NCBI GenBank assembly: GCA_963815445.1 | Contig: CAWFGV010000004.1 | Coordinates: forward strand, 124,001-188,000 | Length of the DNA: 64,000 nt | Source: JANLYC01 sp963815445 | GTDB lineage: Bacteria; Actinomycetota; Actinomycetes; Propionibacteriales; Nocardioidaceae | Direction: 5' to 3' | In this document: positions 42,810 to 55,291 of the stretch, piece after piece | Numbering within the stretch: position 1 is the stretch's first letter | Layout: each line of letters begins with the position of its first letter | Notes under the pieces: generated by a model | What the model saw: the letters and a program-made list of their open reading frames with translations, nothing else | Told to the model about the DNA's origin: nothing | Databases searched by the model: none | Translations under genes and position numbers: made by a program

Positions 42810-42882
42810 TGGAGACGAAGGGACTCGAACCCTCAACCCCCTGCTTGCAAAGCAGGTGCGCTACCAATTGCGCCACGTCCCC
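42810..42882 (-). tRNA. tRNA-Ala (TGC)
   Basis: 73 nt, CCA not encoded. Acceptor stem GGGGACG pairs with CGTCTCC; anticodon loop CTTTGCAAG region gives TGC; T-loop GTTCGAGTC. It sits near tRNA-Ile downstream of gyrA, a common actinobacterial arrangement. Confidence 0.96.
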
Positions 42883-42936
42883 GGGGCGTCGACCTGTGGG
42901 GTCGGACGCTGACGTCGTACGACGTCGGAGCTGGGA

Positions 42937-43068
42937 TCAGTGACCCGGCTTGATCGAGTCGGTCGCCTCAGCCCAGAGCTCGGCGTCCTTGTCGCTGCCG
43001 GTCAGCTTGTCGAGCACGACCTTGGCGATGGCGCCGACGACGACGACGGCGAGAAGCTTCTTCAGCAT
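42937..43068 (-). CDS. DLW-39 family protein
   Basis: 43 residues. An N-terminal membrane helix (MLKKLLAVVVVGAIAKVVLD) is followed by an acidic part containing AELWAEATD, which matches the D/E-LW signature and short length of the DLW-39 family. ATG 43068 has GAAGGGG upstream. The gene lies between tRNA-Ala and tRNA-Ile, the family's usual place. Function unknown. Confidence 0.85.
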   Translation of the reverse strand: MLKKLLAVVVVGAIAKVVLDKLTGSDKDAELWAEATDSIKPGH

Positions 43069-43161
43069 GGTGGCCCCTTCAGGCTGGTCGGACAGGTTGC
43101 GCCGGCCCGAGAGCCAGACCCGCCGCAGCTGCTGGCCTGAGTCGACCCTGAGTCAACACAG

Positions 43162-43235
43162 TGGGCCTAAGAGGACTTGAACCTCTGACCTCTTCCTTAT
43201 CAGGGAAGCGCTCTAACCGTCTGAGCTATAGGCCC
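43162..43235 (-). tRNA. tRNA-Ile (GAT)
   Basis: 74 nt, CCA not encoded. Acceptor GGGCCTA pairs with TAGGCCC; anticodon loop CTGATAA gives GAT; T-loop GTTCAAGTC. Confidence 0.96.
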
Positions 43236-43335
43236 GTAAGACAGCCCCCGTGCGCGAAGGCCGACGAGTGAGATTACCCCATCGGACAGGAAGCTCCCAA
43301 ACCGGTTCGACGGCGGCAGAGCATGTCCGGGAGGG

Positions 43336-44141
43336 CTACTTCACGTCCTCCGCAAGGGTGACCTCGACGCCGCCGAGCAGCGACGCCGACATGTTGTAGA
43401 TGAACGCTCCGAGCGTGGCCAGCGCGGTGATCAGGACCACGTCGATCGCACTGATCAGCATCGTGATGCCCATGACCCGGCTCATGCCGACGTAGTCCTT
43501 GATGTCGAACGCATCGGCCTTGTCCTGGTTGAGGACACCCTGGATGGTGGCGTTGACGTGATCCCACAGACCCGCCGCGCTCATGATCGAGAAGATCAGG
43601 AACACCGAGACCACGCACATGATGCCGAACGCGATCGACAGCAGCAGCGACGCCTTGGTCACCGACCACGGGTCGACGCGCATGAGCCGGAGCTTGGCCC
43701 GGCGAACCGTTCGCGGTCGCGATGCGGCGGCACGCCGCTCCGCGCGCTTGTCGACGGGAGGAGCAACCGCTGCCCGGTGGTCTCCCTGGTCGATCGGCGC
43801 CGGCGGCACCGGGAAGGTCCGACCCTTCTCGACCTCGGCCACGGAGTACGGCTGCGGGTTACCGCCGTACGGCGGCGTCATCACCGGCTGGGTGGGGGCG
43901 TCGGTGAAGTCGCGGTCGGCCCGGAGGTCGGCGAAGTCGCGGTCGGCCCGGGCGGCCGCAGCCTCACGCGCTGACGTGTCGGCGACGTCGCGTTGCGCCG
44001 GGGCCTCGGACGTCTCGCGCTGAGCGGTGCCGACTGGGGTTGTCGCGGCCGGCGTTCCCGACGGAGGGGTAGGCCCGGAGGCTGCCCCGGCCTTGCTCAG
44101 CGACCGCCGGGGTGCCAGCGGTTCGTTGTCGCGCGGGTTGG

Positions 44142-44145
<4 letters not shown>
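43336..44145 (-). CDS. DUF3566 transmembrane protein
   Basis: 269 residues. A long disordered, repeat-containing cytosolic N-terminus (RADRDFADLRADRDFTD) is followed by the DUF3566 domain: LRLMRVDPWSVTKASLLLS, a first helix (FGIMCVVSVFLIFSIM) and a second helix (VLITALATLGAFIYNMSA) ending in GGVEVTLAED. The start overlaps gyrA by ATGA, so it is the last gene of the gyrase transcript, as in most actinobacteria. In mycobacteria the homologue is a polar-growth/division factor. Confidence 0.9.
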
Positions 44146-46820
<2,675 letters not shown>

Positions 46821-46888
46821 CGCGTGGATCCTTTACTGGTAAGGCGATTGAGCACGTCTTTGGCTCTCTTCAAGTGGCTTGTTGAGCC

Positions 46889-46915
46889 GGACCGAGCGAC
46901 TTCGTCGCTCGGTCC
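46889..46915 (-). terminator. hairpin between gyrB and gyrA
   Basis: GGACCGAGCGA and TCGCTCGGTCC form a perfect 11-bp stem around CTTCG, 5 nt after the gyrB stop. There is no U-tract. It may end part of the gyrB transcript or protect its 3' end, leaving gyrA partly dependent on readthrough. Confidence 0.65.
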
Positions 46916-46920
46916 GTCCA

Positions 46921-49056
46921 TCAGATGTCGAGGAAACGCACGTCTTTGGCGTTGCGCTGGATGAACGATCGTCGCTGCTCGACGTCCTCTCCCATCAGGA
47001 TGGAGAAGATCTCGTCGGCCTGCGCGGCGTCGTCCAGCGTCACCTGCGAGAGCACCCGGTTGTCGGGGTCCATGGTCGTGTCCCACAACTCGTCGGCATT
47101 CATCTCGCCAAGTCCCTTGTATCGCTGGATCGAGTTCTCCTTGGGCAGCTTCTTGCCTTCGGCCTTCCCGGCCTCCAGCAGCGCGTCACGCTCGCGGTCG
47201 GAGTAGACGTACTCGTGGGGGTGCGGGTTGTTCCACTTCAGCCGGTACAGCGGCGGCCGGGCGAGGTAGACGTAGCCGCCCTCGATCAGCGGCTTCATGA
47301 ACCGGAACAGCAACGTGAGCAGCAGCGTCTGGATGTGATGGCCGTCGACATCGGCGTCGGCCATCATCACGATCTTGTGGTAGCGCAGCTTGTCGGCGTC
47401 GAAGTCCTCCTGGATGCCGGTGCCGAGCGCGGAGATGATCGCCTGCACCTCGGTGTTGGCGAGGACCCGGTCGATCCGGGCCTTCTCGACGTTGAGGATC
47501 TTGCCCCGGATCGGCAGGATCGCCTGGACGCGCGGGTCGCGCCCGCCGCGTGCTGAACCGCCGGCGGAGTCACCCTCGACGATGAACACCTCGCACTCGG
47601 CCGGGTTGGTCGACTGACAGTCCGAGAGCTTGCCGGGCAACCCGCCACCGCCGAGCAGACCCTTGCGGTTGCGGGCCAGGTCGCGCGCTTTGCGGGCGGC
47701 GACCCGGGCCGTCGCTGCGGCGATGCCCTTGCGGACGATGTCGCGGCCCTCGGCCGGATTCTTCTCGAACCACTGCCCCAGCTGGTCGTTCAGGATCTTC
47801 TGGGTGAACGACTTGGCTTCGGTGTTACCGAGCTTGGTCTTGGTCTGACCCTCGAACTGCGGCTCGGCGAGCTTGACGGACACGATGGCGGTCAGCCCTT
47901 CGCGGACGTCGTCACCGGACAGCCGGTCCTCCTTCTTCTTGATCAGCCCCCACTCCTCGGCCCAGTTGTTGACCGTTGTGGTCAGCGCCGCGCGGAAGCC
48001 CTCCTCGTGGGTGCCACCCTCGTGGGTGTTGATCGTGTTGGCGAAGGTGTGCACCGACTCGGTGAAGCTGGAGTTCCACTGCATCGCGACCTCGAGGCTC
48101 ATGCCGATGTCGCCGTTGGACGCCTCGAACGCGATGATCGTGCGGTGGATCGGGTCCTTGGGAGAGTTGAGGTGCTTGACATAGTCGACCAACCCGTCCT
48201 GGTACAGGAAGCGCCTCTCGATGCCACCGGCGTGGTCGGACCTGATGCCGTCGGCGCCACCGTCGACCGAGGCGTCGATGGTCTGGTCGGCGACCGCATC
48301 TGCGATGCCGGCCGCGCGCTCCGGCCGCTCGTCGCGAACGACGATCTCGAGGCCCTTGTTCAGGAACGCCATCTCGCGGAAACGTGACGCGATCGTCTCG
48401 AACGAGTGGTCGGTCGTCTCGAAGATGCTCTTCGACGGCCACCACGTGATCGTGGTCCCGGTCTCGTCGGTGGCCTCATGCCGTTCGAGCTCTGCGTCGG
48501 GGACGCCGAAGGTGAAGGACTGGGTCCAGCGGTACCCGTCGTTCTTCACGTCGACGATCAGCTTCTCGCTCAGGGCGTTGACGACCGAGGAGCCAACCCC
48601 GTGCAATCCGCCGGACACCTTGTAGCCGCCGCCGCCGAACTTGCCGCCCGCATGCAGCTGGGTCAGCACCAACGTGACGGCCGGGACGCCCTCGATGGGG
48701 TGGATGCCGGTGGGGATGCCGCGCCCGTTGTCGATGACCCGGACACCACCATCCGCAAGCAGCGTCACGTCGACCAGGTCGCAGTACCCAGCCAGCGCCT
48801 CGTCGACGGCATTGTCGACGATCTCGGTGACCAGATGGTGCAGGCCGCGTTCGCCGGTCGAGCCGATGTACATGCCCGGCCGCTTGCGCACGGCCTCGAG
48901 GCCCTCGAGCAACGTGATGTCCGAGGCGTCATACGTGCCGTCGGCGTCCGCAGGGACGGTGGCTGCTGTGTCAACCGTTTCCGGGGGGACCGGGTCGCTG
49001 CGGTCGGTGGCTCCGTTGTCGTCGTTGTCGACGCTGCCCTGGTCGCCTTGCGTCAC
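46921..49056 (-). CDS. gyrB: DNA gyrase subunit B
   Basis: 711 residues from GTG 49056, chosen because GGAGGA lies just ahead; a longer frame upstream lacks this. GHKL ATPase motifs (EIVDNAVDEALAG, VIDNGRGIP, GGLHGVGSSVVNAL), then the Toprim domain (EGDSAGGSA, PIRGKILNVEKAR, DADVDGHHI). A disordered acidic N-terminus of about 45 residues precedes LEGLEAVRKRPGMYIG. It forms gyrase with GyrA. Confidence 0.97.
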   Translation of the reverse strand: MTQGDQGSVDNDDNGATDRSDPVPPETVDTAATVPADADGTYDASDITLLEGLEAVRKRPGMYIGSTGERGLHHLVTEIVDNAVDEALAGYCDLVDVTLLADGGVRVIDNGRGIPTGIHPIEGVPAVTLVLTQLHAGGKFGGGGYKVSGGLHGVGSSVVNALSEKLIVDVKNDGYRWTQSFTFGVPDAELERHEATDETGTTITWWPSKSIFETTDHSFETIASRFREMAFLNKGLEIVVRDERPERAAGIADAVADQTIDASVDGGADGIRSDHAGGIERRFLYQDGLVDYVKHLNSPKDPIHRTIIAFEASNGDIGMSLEVAMQWNSSFTESVHTFANTINTHEGGTHEEGFRAALTTTVNNWAEEWGLIKKKEDRLSGDDVREGLTAIVSVKLAEPQFEGQTKTKLGNTEAKSFTQKILNDQLGQWFEKNPAEGRDIVRKGIAAATARVAARKARDLARNRKGLLGGGGLPGKLSDCQSTNPAECEVFIVEGDSAGGSARGGRDPRVQAILPIRGKILNVEKARIDRVLANTEVQAIISALGTGIQEDFDADKLRYHKIVMMADADVDGHHIQTLLLTLLFRFMKPLIEGGYVYLARPPLYRLKWNNPHPHEYVYSDRERDALLEAGKAEGKKLPKENSIQRYKGLGEMNADELWDTTMDPDNRVLSQVTLDDAAQADEIFSILMGEDVEQRRSFIQRNAKDVRFLDI

Positions 49057-49424
49057 GCTTGCTTCCTCCGAAGTCGATCGCCGAGCCAGATCGGAGCCAC
49101 GGCAAGGCCGTGAGAACCGCCCCAACTCAGCACAAAGGCCGCTGGTGCAGAACGCGAGGCGTCAGTCCCGCTCCTACCCTTGCCGGGTAGGTCCACACGG
49201 TGAAGCGGCCTTACTTGAACGTTTCGAGTATAGGCGATTCCCTGCCCGATGACGGCATTGGCTGCCTCTGGGGACAGGGTGGATCAACGCAGGAAACGGT
49301 GCACAAGGGCCTGGAGCGGCGGTTGCAGCCACCAGCAGGGTCGGGTCTGTGTCCCTCCATGTCCGAGAGGCCCGGAGATCGGCTGCTGACCGCCCGGCGC
49401 CGGGCAGCGACCGGGCCGATCGGT
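49057..49424 (-). promoter_or_regulatory. gyrB promoter and leader region
   Basis: 368 nt without a gene. On the minus strand a near-consensus -10 TATACT lies at 49227-49232, giving a leader of about 165 nt. Within the leader, CCTACCC-TTGCC-GGGTAGG (49173-49191) and a smaller CACGGC-AAG-GCCGTG hairpin could shape translation or relate to supercoiling control. No convincing ORF is present. Confidence 0.5.
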
Positions 49425-50003
49425 TCACCCGTACGTGTCACGCGGACCCCGGCCGCCGCGAACCGTGCGCCGGCCCCGTCGCCAGGACGGCGCTGCCGGC
49501 CCGGCCACGTCGATGCGCAGGACGGTCCCATGGCCGAGCTCCTCGTTGAGACGGCGTACGACGTTCGGCGCGAGCAGCGTGAGCTGAGTCGCCCAGGCGG
49601 TCGAGTCGGTGCGAACGGTCAACCTGCCCTCGGCGAAGCTCTCCGGCGTGCAGTGCTCGGCGACCTCGCCCCCGACGATCTGGGACCACCGGCCGAAGAC
49701 ACCGTGAACCGCCAGCTCGGTGGTCCAGCCGCTCTCGCTGACGAGCTTCTCGACGGCCGAACCGACGAGGGCCGGGTCGCGGTCGTCGGGATGAGCACCT
49801 GACCGCAGCGGGTTGTCGGGTCTTGGGGCAGTGCGTCGGCCGGTCGGCCGTCTCGCTTGTCCCCGCAGTCCCGACGCGAGTGCCCTGGCAGTCTCGAGAC
49901 CGGTGGGGTCGTGGGGGGGCAAGGCCTCGTCGGCGGGCTCCGGTGACCCAGTCCTCGGCGGAGGCAGATCGATGCGGGCGCTTTCGTCAGCCGGCTCAGG
50001 CAT
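49425..50003 (-). CDS. DUF721 / DciA-like protein
   Basis: 192 residues. A disordered Pro/Arg-rich N-terminus (about 80 residues) precedes the DUF721 domain (VGSAVEKLVSESGWTTELAVHGVFGRWSQIVGGEVAEHC in pieces, LTVRTDSTAWATQLTLLAPNVVRRLNEELG). DciA proteins help load the replicative helicase in bacteria lacking DnaC/DnaI; the recF-dciA-gyrB order is conserved in actinobacteria. It overlaps recF by 8 nt. Confidence 0.88.
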   Translation of the reverse strand: MPEPADESARIDLPPPRTGSPEPADEALPPHDPTGLETARALASGLRGQARRPTGRRTAPRPDNPLRSGAHPDDRDPALVGSAVEKLVSESGWTTELAVHGVFGRWSQIVGGEVAEHCTPESFAEGRLTVRTDSTAWATQLTLLAPNVVRRLNEELGHGTVLRIDVAGPAAPSWRRGRRTVRGGRGPRDTYG

Positions 50004-51141
50004 TGGTCACCGTCCCCTCCCGTACGTCGAAAAGATGCTGGACCAGGGTGGTCGGCACGTCATCGCGGACAGCAGCCGTGACCAGCACCTGCTCGGTCTC
50101 GGCCACCAGCTGGGCGAGCCGACCACGGCGCAGATCGTCGAGCTCGGCAAAGACGTCGTCCAGAATGAGTACCGGGTCGTCGCCGTCGGCGCGGAGCAGC
50201 TCGAAAGCGGCCAACCGGAGGCCGAGCGCGAACGACCAGGACTCACCATGGCTCGCGTAACCCCGAGCCGGCAAGGCCCCGAGCGAGAGAGTGAGGTCAT
50301 CGCGGTGGGGGCCGACCAGGCTCACTCCACGGTCGAGCTCATCACTGCGCCGCCGCCCGAGCTCGGCAAGGATCGACGCCGTCAATGCCTCGCGGTCGAC
50401 CACTCCCGCCTCGAGCTCGAGCGATGGTTTGTAGGCGAGCGCAGCATCGTTGCCGCCGTCGGGCCTCGGCACCGACTCGGACAGGTCCGCGTAGTGACGC
50501 GTCACGTGCGGCCTGAGCGCATCGACGAGCGCCAACCGGGCGGCCAGCAGCTCGGCACCTGTCCTGGCGAGATGGGCGTCCCAGACCTCGAGTGTGGCGA
50601 GTGCGCCCTCGTTGCGCTGGCCGGACCGGCGGCCACCGGCGGTCTTGAGCAGCGTGTTGCGCTGTCGCAGGACCCGGTCGTAGTCGGCCCGGACGCCGGC
50701 GAAGCGCGGCTGCCGGGCCACCAGGAGCTCGTCGAGGAAGCGGCGGCGGTCGCCGGGGTCACCCTTGACGAGGCTCAGATCCTCCGGGGAGAAGACGACC
50801 GTCCGCAGAATGCCGAGCACCTCTCGCGCTCGGGGCACGGACCCCCGGTTGAGCCTGGCCCGGTTTGATTTGCCGGGATTGATCTCCAGCTCGATGAGGG
50901 CCTGCCGGTCGTCGCGCTGGATCGTCGTACGCACGATGGCCTGGTCCGCCCCGAACCGCACCAGTGGTTGGTCGCTGGCGACCCGGTGCGAGGACTGAGT
51001 CGCGACGTAGTCGATCGCCTCGACGAGGTTCGTCTTGCCCTGACCGTTGGGCCCGATGAACGCCGAGACGCCAGGCAGGATCTCGACGTCCGCCGAGGCG
51101 TAGGAACGGAAGTCGACGAGGGTGAGGTGGGAGACGTGCAC
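49996..51141 (-). CDS. recF: DNA replication and repair protein RecF
   Basis: 381 residues, GTG start. ABC/SMC-like ATPase with Walker A FIGPNGQGKTNLVEAI, signature region SHGESWSFALGLRLAAFELL and Walker B PVLILDDVFAELD. It loads RecA at gaps with RecO and RecR. Confidence 0.95.
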   Translation of the reverse strand: MHVSHLTLVDFRSYASADVEILPGVSAFIGPNGQGKTNLVEAIDYVATQSSHRVASDQPLVRFGADQAIVRTTIQRDDRQALIELEINPGKSNRARLNRGSVPRAREVLGILRTVVFSPEDLSLVKGDPGDRRRFLDELLVARQPRFAGVRADYDRVLRQRNTLLKTAGGRRSGQRNEGALATLEVWDAHLARTGAELLAARLALVDALRPHVTRHYADLSESVPRPDGGNDAALAYKPSLELEAGVVDREALTASILAELGRRRSDELDRGVSLVGPHRDDLTLSLGALPARGYASHGESWSFALGLRLAAFELLRADGDDPVLILDDVFAELDDLRRGRLAQLVAETEQVLVTAAVRDDVPTTLVQHLFDVREGTVTNA

Positions 51142-51180
51142 CGGTCGCGTGCTCCCCGGGTCAGGGGGACTCGGTGGTCA

Positions 51181-52098
51181 CTAGGACGGCTGGACGTCGG
51201 CTGAGGGGGTGGCGCCCTTGCCACCGCCGGAGCGGACGGCGTGGCCACCGAACTGGTTGCGCATCGCGGCGACGGCCTTCATCGCGGGTGACTCGTCCTG
51301 CCGGGACTGGAACCGGGCGTACAGAGCCGCGGTGATTGCGTGCATCGGCACGGCGTGGTCGATGGCGGCCTCGATCGTCCACCGGCCCTCGCCGGAGTCC
51401 TCGGCGTACCCCGCGATCTGGGCCAGCCCCTCGTCCTCGTCGAGGGCTGCGACCAGCAGGTCGAGCAGCCAGGACCGGATCACCGTGCCCTCACGCCAGG
51501 AGGCGAGGACCTCCGGGACGTTCTCGCAGATCTCGGCCTTCTGCAGCAGCTCGTACCCCTCGGCGTACGCCTGCATGAGGCCGTACTCGATCCCGTTGTG
51601 CACCATCTTGGAGAAATGACCGGCGCCGACGGGTCCGGCGTGGACGAAGCCGTACTCACCCTCGGGCTTGAGCGCGTCGAAGGCCGGCTGCACCTTCGCC
51701 ACGTGCTCCGCCGCGCCGCCGCACATCAGGGCGTAACCGTTCTCGAGCCCCCAGACGCCGCCCGACACCCCGCAGTCGACGAACCCGACGCCCTGGGCGG
51801 CGAGCATGTCCGCGTGAACCTTGTCGTCGGTCCAGCGGGAGTTGCCGCCGTCGACGACGACGTCACCCTCGCCCAGCAGCTCGCCGAGCGCCTTGACGGT
51901 CTCGCGGGTGGGGTCGCCCGAAGGCACCATGACCCAGACGACCTTGGGTGTGCCCAGCGCGTCGACGAGCTCCTGCAGACTGCCCGCGTCGCTGATCTCG
52001 GCATTGCGGTCGAAGCCGATGACGGTGTGCCCCGCCCGGCGCAGCCGCTCGCGCATGTTGCCGCCCATCTTGCCCAGGCCGATGAGTCCGATGTCCAT
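51181..52098 (-). CDS. gnd: 6-phosphogluconate dehydrogenase, decarboxylating (short type)
   Basis: 305 residues. NAD(P)-binding IGLIGLGKMGGNM, substrate motif VDCGVSGGVWGLENGYALM and catalytic lysine in HFSKMVHNGIEYG. The length of about 300 residues marks the short (often NAD-preferring) Gnd form rather than the 470-residue one. It converts 6-phosphogluconate to ribulose-5-phosphate. The dnaN-gnd-recF order is characteristic of actinobacteria. Confidence 0.94.
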   Translation of the reverse strand: MDIGLIGLGKMGGNMRERLRRAGHTVIGFDRNAEISDAGSLQELVDALGTPKVVWVMVPSGDPTRETVKALGELLGEGDVVVDGGNSRWTDDKVHADMLAAQGVGFVDCGVSGGVWGLENGYALMCGGAAEHVAKVQPAFDALKPEGEYGFVHAGPVGAGHFSKMVHNGIEYGLMQAYAEGYELLQKAEICENVPEVLASWREGTVIRSWLLDLLVAALDEDEGLAQIAGYAEDSGEGRWTIEAAIDHAVPMHAITAALYARFQSRQDESPAMKAVAAMRNQFGGHAVRSGGGKGATPSADVQPS

Positions 52099-52198
52099 GC
52101 GTTCATCCTTTCCGGGCAGGGCGGGAGCTGCCGTGCCGAGACGTGGAGACCTGCGAGAGGTCCGTACTGCGTTCAGTCTCTGTCCAGTCTCCGTCGTG

Positions 52199-53341
52199 TC
52201 AACCCTGCATACGCAGCGGCATCAGCAGGTAGCGGAAGGCCAGGTCGGGCTGCCCGTCGGGCCCCCCCAGGCTGGCGAACGCGGCCGGTCGTGCCGGCTG
52301 GGTCATGAGCACGTGCACGTGCGAGCCTCCGATGGCGCCGAGTCCGTCGAGCAGGTAGGCCGGGTTGAACCCGATGGAGATGTCCTCACCCGTCAGGTTG
52401 GCCTCGAGCGACTCCGATGCCTGGGCCTCCTCGCCGTTCCCGGCCTCGAGGGTGACCACGCCGTCCGCGAAGCCGAGGCGAATCGGGGTGTTGCGACCTG
52501 CGACGAGCGACACCCGCTTGACCGAGTCGATGAGCGCCGAGACGTCGATCTGTGCCGTGATGTCGGCGGTGCTGGGGAACAGCTGCCGCACATTGGGGAA
52601 GGCGCCCTCGATGAGGCGGGTCGTGGTGCGGCGGTGACCACCGGCCGCCTCTGACTCGAAGCCGATGAGTCCCTCTGCACCGGAGGTGGACAGGGCGATG
52701 GTGAGCTGAGTGCCGGCGGCCAGCGACTTGGCGGTGTCGGACAGCACGCGCGCAGGGACCAGTGCGCTGACGCTCAGGTCGGACTGGGTGGGGTTCCACT
52801 CGAGCTCACGCAGGCTGAGGCGGAACCGGTCGGTGGCGAGCAGCGAGAGGGTCGAGCCGTCGATCTCGAGCTTGACACCGGTCAGCACCGGGAGCATGTC
52901 GTCGCGACCGGCCGCCGTGACGGCCTGGGCGACCGCCGCGGCGAATGTCTCGGAGTCCACGGTGCCGGCGATTTCCGGCATCTCAGGCAGCGCCGGGTAG
53001 TCCTCGACGGGCATCGTCTGCAGGCTGAACCGGGAGCTGCCACAGGTCACGGCCAGCTTCGCACCGTCAAGTGAGACATCGACCGGCTTGGCGGGCAGGG
53101 CGCGCGCGATGTCGGCCAGCAGGCGGCCGGAGACCAACACCTCACCCTCGTCGGCGACGTCTGCCGGGATCGTGACCTGGGCCGACGTCTCGTAGTCGAA
53201 GCCGCTGAGGGACAGCCCGTGCTGGGTCGTCCGGACCAGGATCCCCGAGAGCTGCGGCAGCGTGCCGGGCCGCGTGGGAATGGAGCGAGCTGTCCAGGCG
53301 ACGGCCTCGGCCAGGACGTCTCGGTCGACGCGGAACTTCAC
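52199..53341 (-). CDS. dnaN: DNA polymerase III beta sliding clamp
   Basis: 380 residues, GTG start with AGGAGG upstream. It shows the three-fold clamp domain pattern (MKFRVDRDVLAEAVAWTAR, VSGRLLADIARALP) and a clamp-type C-terminus with the usual actinobacterial ending (FRYLLMPLRMQG). It tethers polymerase III to DNA. It lies 510 nt downstream of dnaA across an oriC candidate. Confidence 0.96.
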   Translation of the reverse strand: MKFRVDRDVLAEAVAWTARSIPTRPGTLPQLSGILVRTTQHGLSLSGFDYETSAQVTIPADVADEGEVLVSGRLLADIARALPAKPVDVSLDGAKLAVTCGSSRFSLQTMPVEDYPALPEMPEIAGTVDSETFAAAVAQAVTAAGRDDMLPVLTGVKLEIDGSTLSLLATDRFRLSLRELEWNPTQSDLSVSALVPARVLSDTAKSLAAGTQLTIALSTSGAEGLIGFESEAAGGHRRTTTRLIEGAFPNVRQLFPSTADITAQIDVSALIDSVKRVSLVAGRNTPIRLGFADGVVTLEAGNGEEAQASESLEANLTGEDISIGFNPAYLLDGLGAIGGSHVHVLMTQPARPAAFASLGGPDGQPDLAFRYLLMPLRMQG

Positions 53342-53851
53342 GGTGCGTTGCCTCCTGCCTCGACAACGTGGTCGAAGCGGTCGGCTTCGCCGCGTCCGGG
53401 ACGTGTACGGGACGTGATCGGACCCCGAGCGCCGGGTCGATCAGTCAGATCGGCCGGCGCGGGGTGGGGTTGAATCCTGCCATGCCCGGTGATGCTTGGG
53501 GACCGTTGGGGCGAAGAGATGGCAAGTTTTCCCCACCCGGCCGGCCGCAAGGCTTTGGATGAGAGGTCATACAGGTAACTCTCTCGTCGTGGTCGTAGCA
53601 CCGGTGGATTCTGTGGACAACCACTGTCGGTGCTGGTCAGGGGAGACATTGGTGGGCGGCGGACCTGTGGACAACCGGCCGTACGTGGATCGACGGGGTG
53701 GACATACAGCGATGTGATTCGTGGGCATCCACACGCGTCCACAGGACTGGTGCTTCTCGCCGGCGTCAGTCCACAGGCTTGTCCCCAGGTTGTGCGGAGC
53801 GCCCGGGGCAGCTCGGCAAGCCGGAGGACGCGCCGGGACCTCACACGAACC
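53342..53851. other. oriC candidate, dnaA-dnaN intergenic region
   Basis: 510 nt without a gene. Two perfect DnaA boxes (TTGTCCACA on the minus strand) at 53612-53620 and 53666-53674. Degenerate boxes lie at 53527-53535 (TTTTCCCCA), 53725-53733 (GCATCCACA), 53735-53743 (GCGTCCACA), 53767-53775 (CAGTCCACA) and 53779-53787 (TTGTCCCCA). This spacing and position match actinobacterial oriC. It also holds the dnaN promoter. Confidence 0.85.
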
Positions 53852-55291
53852 TCACTGCTGGCGGGCCTGCTGCTTGATGCGGTTGGTCAGCTCGCGGACC
53901 TGGTTGTACACGCTGCGACGCTCGGCCATCAGCTGGCGGATCTTGCGATCGGCGTGCATGACCGTGGTGTGGTCGCGCCCGCCGAACTGCTGCCCGATCT
54001 TGGGTAGCGACAGGTCGGTGAGCTCGCGACACAGGTACATGGCGATCTGGCGCGCGGTCACGAGGACCCGGCTTCTGCTGGTGCCGCACAAGTCGTCGAT
54101 CGACAAGCCGAAATAGGCCGCGGTCTGCGCGATGATCACCGCCGCCGTGATCTGGGGCTCACCGCCTTCAGGAATGAGGTCCTTGAGGACGATCTCAGCC
54201 AGGGTCAGGTCGACCGGCTGTCGGTTCAGGCTGGCGAAGGCGGTGACGCGGATGAGGGCGCCCTCGAGCTCGCGGATGTTGGTCTGGATCTTGCTGGCGA
54301 TGAACTCGAGGACGTCCGGCGGTGCGGTGAGGCGTTCGGTTGCGGCCTTCTTGCGCAGGATCGCGATCCTCGTCTCGAGGTCGGGCGGCTGGACATCGGT
54401 GATGAGTCCCCATTCGAACCGGTTGCGCAACCGGTCCTCGAGTGCCTCGAGCCGCTTGGGCGGACGGTCGGACGTGATGACGATCTGCTTGTTGGCGTTG
54501 TGCAGGGTGTTGAAGGTGTGGAAGAACTCCTCCTGCGTCTGGATCTTGCCTTCCAAGAACTGGATGTCATCGATCAGCAGGACGTCGACGTCGCGGTAGC
54601 GCCGCTGGAAGCCGGCGGCACGGTCATCACGGATCGCGTTGATGAAGTCGTTGGTGAACTCCTCGCTGCTGACGTAGCGCACCCGCGCCCCGGTGAAGAG
54701 GCTGCGGACGTAGTGACCGATCGCGTGGAGAAGGTGCGTCTTCCCCAACCCGGAGTCGCCGTAGATGAGGAGCGGGTTGTAGGCCTTGCCCGGCGCCTCG
54801 GCGACGGCGACCGCTGCGGCGTGCGCGAACCTGTTGGACGAGCCGATGACGAAGGTCTCGAAGATGTACTTGGGGTTGAGGCGGGTGTCGCGCACGTTGC
54901 CGGCGCCCGGGGTGTTCCCAGGGGTGCCGAGACCGCCTGCGACGGGTTGCGCGATCCCGGGTGCTTGTGCCGCCAGCACCGGCCCGACGGCCTCGGGGGA
55001 GTCGAAGTCGGGTTCGAGCGATGTCGCTGCGGACTCGGTGTCGCCGAGCGTCGGGTCCACCGTGACAGCCAGCCGAACGGGTTGACCGAGCGACCGGCTG
55101 AGGGCGTCCTCGAGTCGGGGCCGGAGCCTCGTCTCGAGCTGGCTGCGGGTGAAGTCGTCCGGGACGGCGACGATGGCGGTGTTCTCGTGCAGGGTCACCG
55201 GCTGTGAAGCCGACAGCCACGCCCGGTGGCTCGCTGGCAGCTCGTCCACGAGCTTTTTCCAGGCATGGGCAAGGTCAACGACCTCGGTCAT
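53852..55291 (-). CDS. dnaA: chromosomal replication initiator DnaA
   Basis: 479 residues. Domain I (WKKLVDELPASHRAWL), a variable linker to about 135, AAA+ domain III with Walker A YGDSGLGKTHLLHAIG, Walker B VLLIDDIQFLEGK and arginine finger region DRLRNRFEWGL, and domain IV with the DnaA signature GGRDHTTVMHADRKI. It binds DnaA boxes and opens oriC. Confidence 0.97.
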   Translation of the reverse strand: MTEVVDLAHAWKKLVDELPASHRAWLSASQPVTLHENTAIVAVPDDFTRSQLETRLRPRLEDALSRSLGQPVRLAVTVDPTLGDTESAATSLEPDFDSPEAVGPVLAAQAPGIAQPVAGGLGTPGNTPGAGNVRDTRLNPKYIFETFVIGSSNRFAHAAAVAVAEAPGKAYNPLLIYGDSGLGKTHLLHAIGHYVRSLFTGARVRYVSSEEFTNDFINAIRDDRAAGFQRRYRDVDVLLIDDIQFLEGKIQTQEEFFHTFNTLHNANKQIVITSDRPPKRLEALEDRLRNRFEWGLITDVQPPDLETRIAILRKKAATERLTAPPDVLEFIASKIQTNIRELEGALIRVTAFASLNRQPVDLTLAEIVLKDLIPEGGEPQITAAVIIAQTAAYFGLSIDDLCGTSRSRVLVTARQIAMYLCRELTDLSLPKIGQQFGGRDHTTVMHADRKIRQLMAERRSVYNQVRELTNRIKQQARQQ

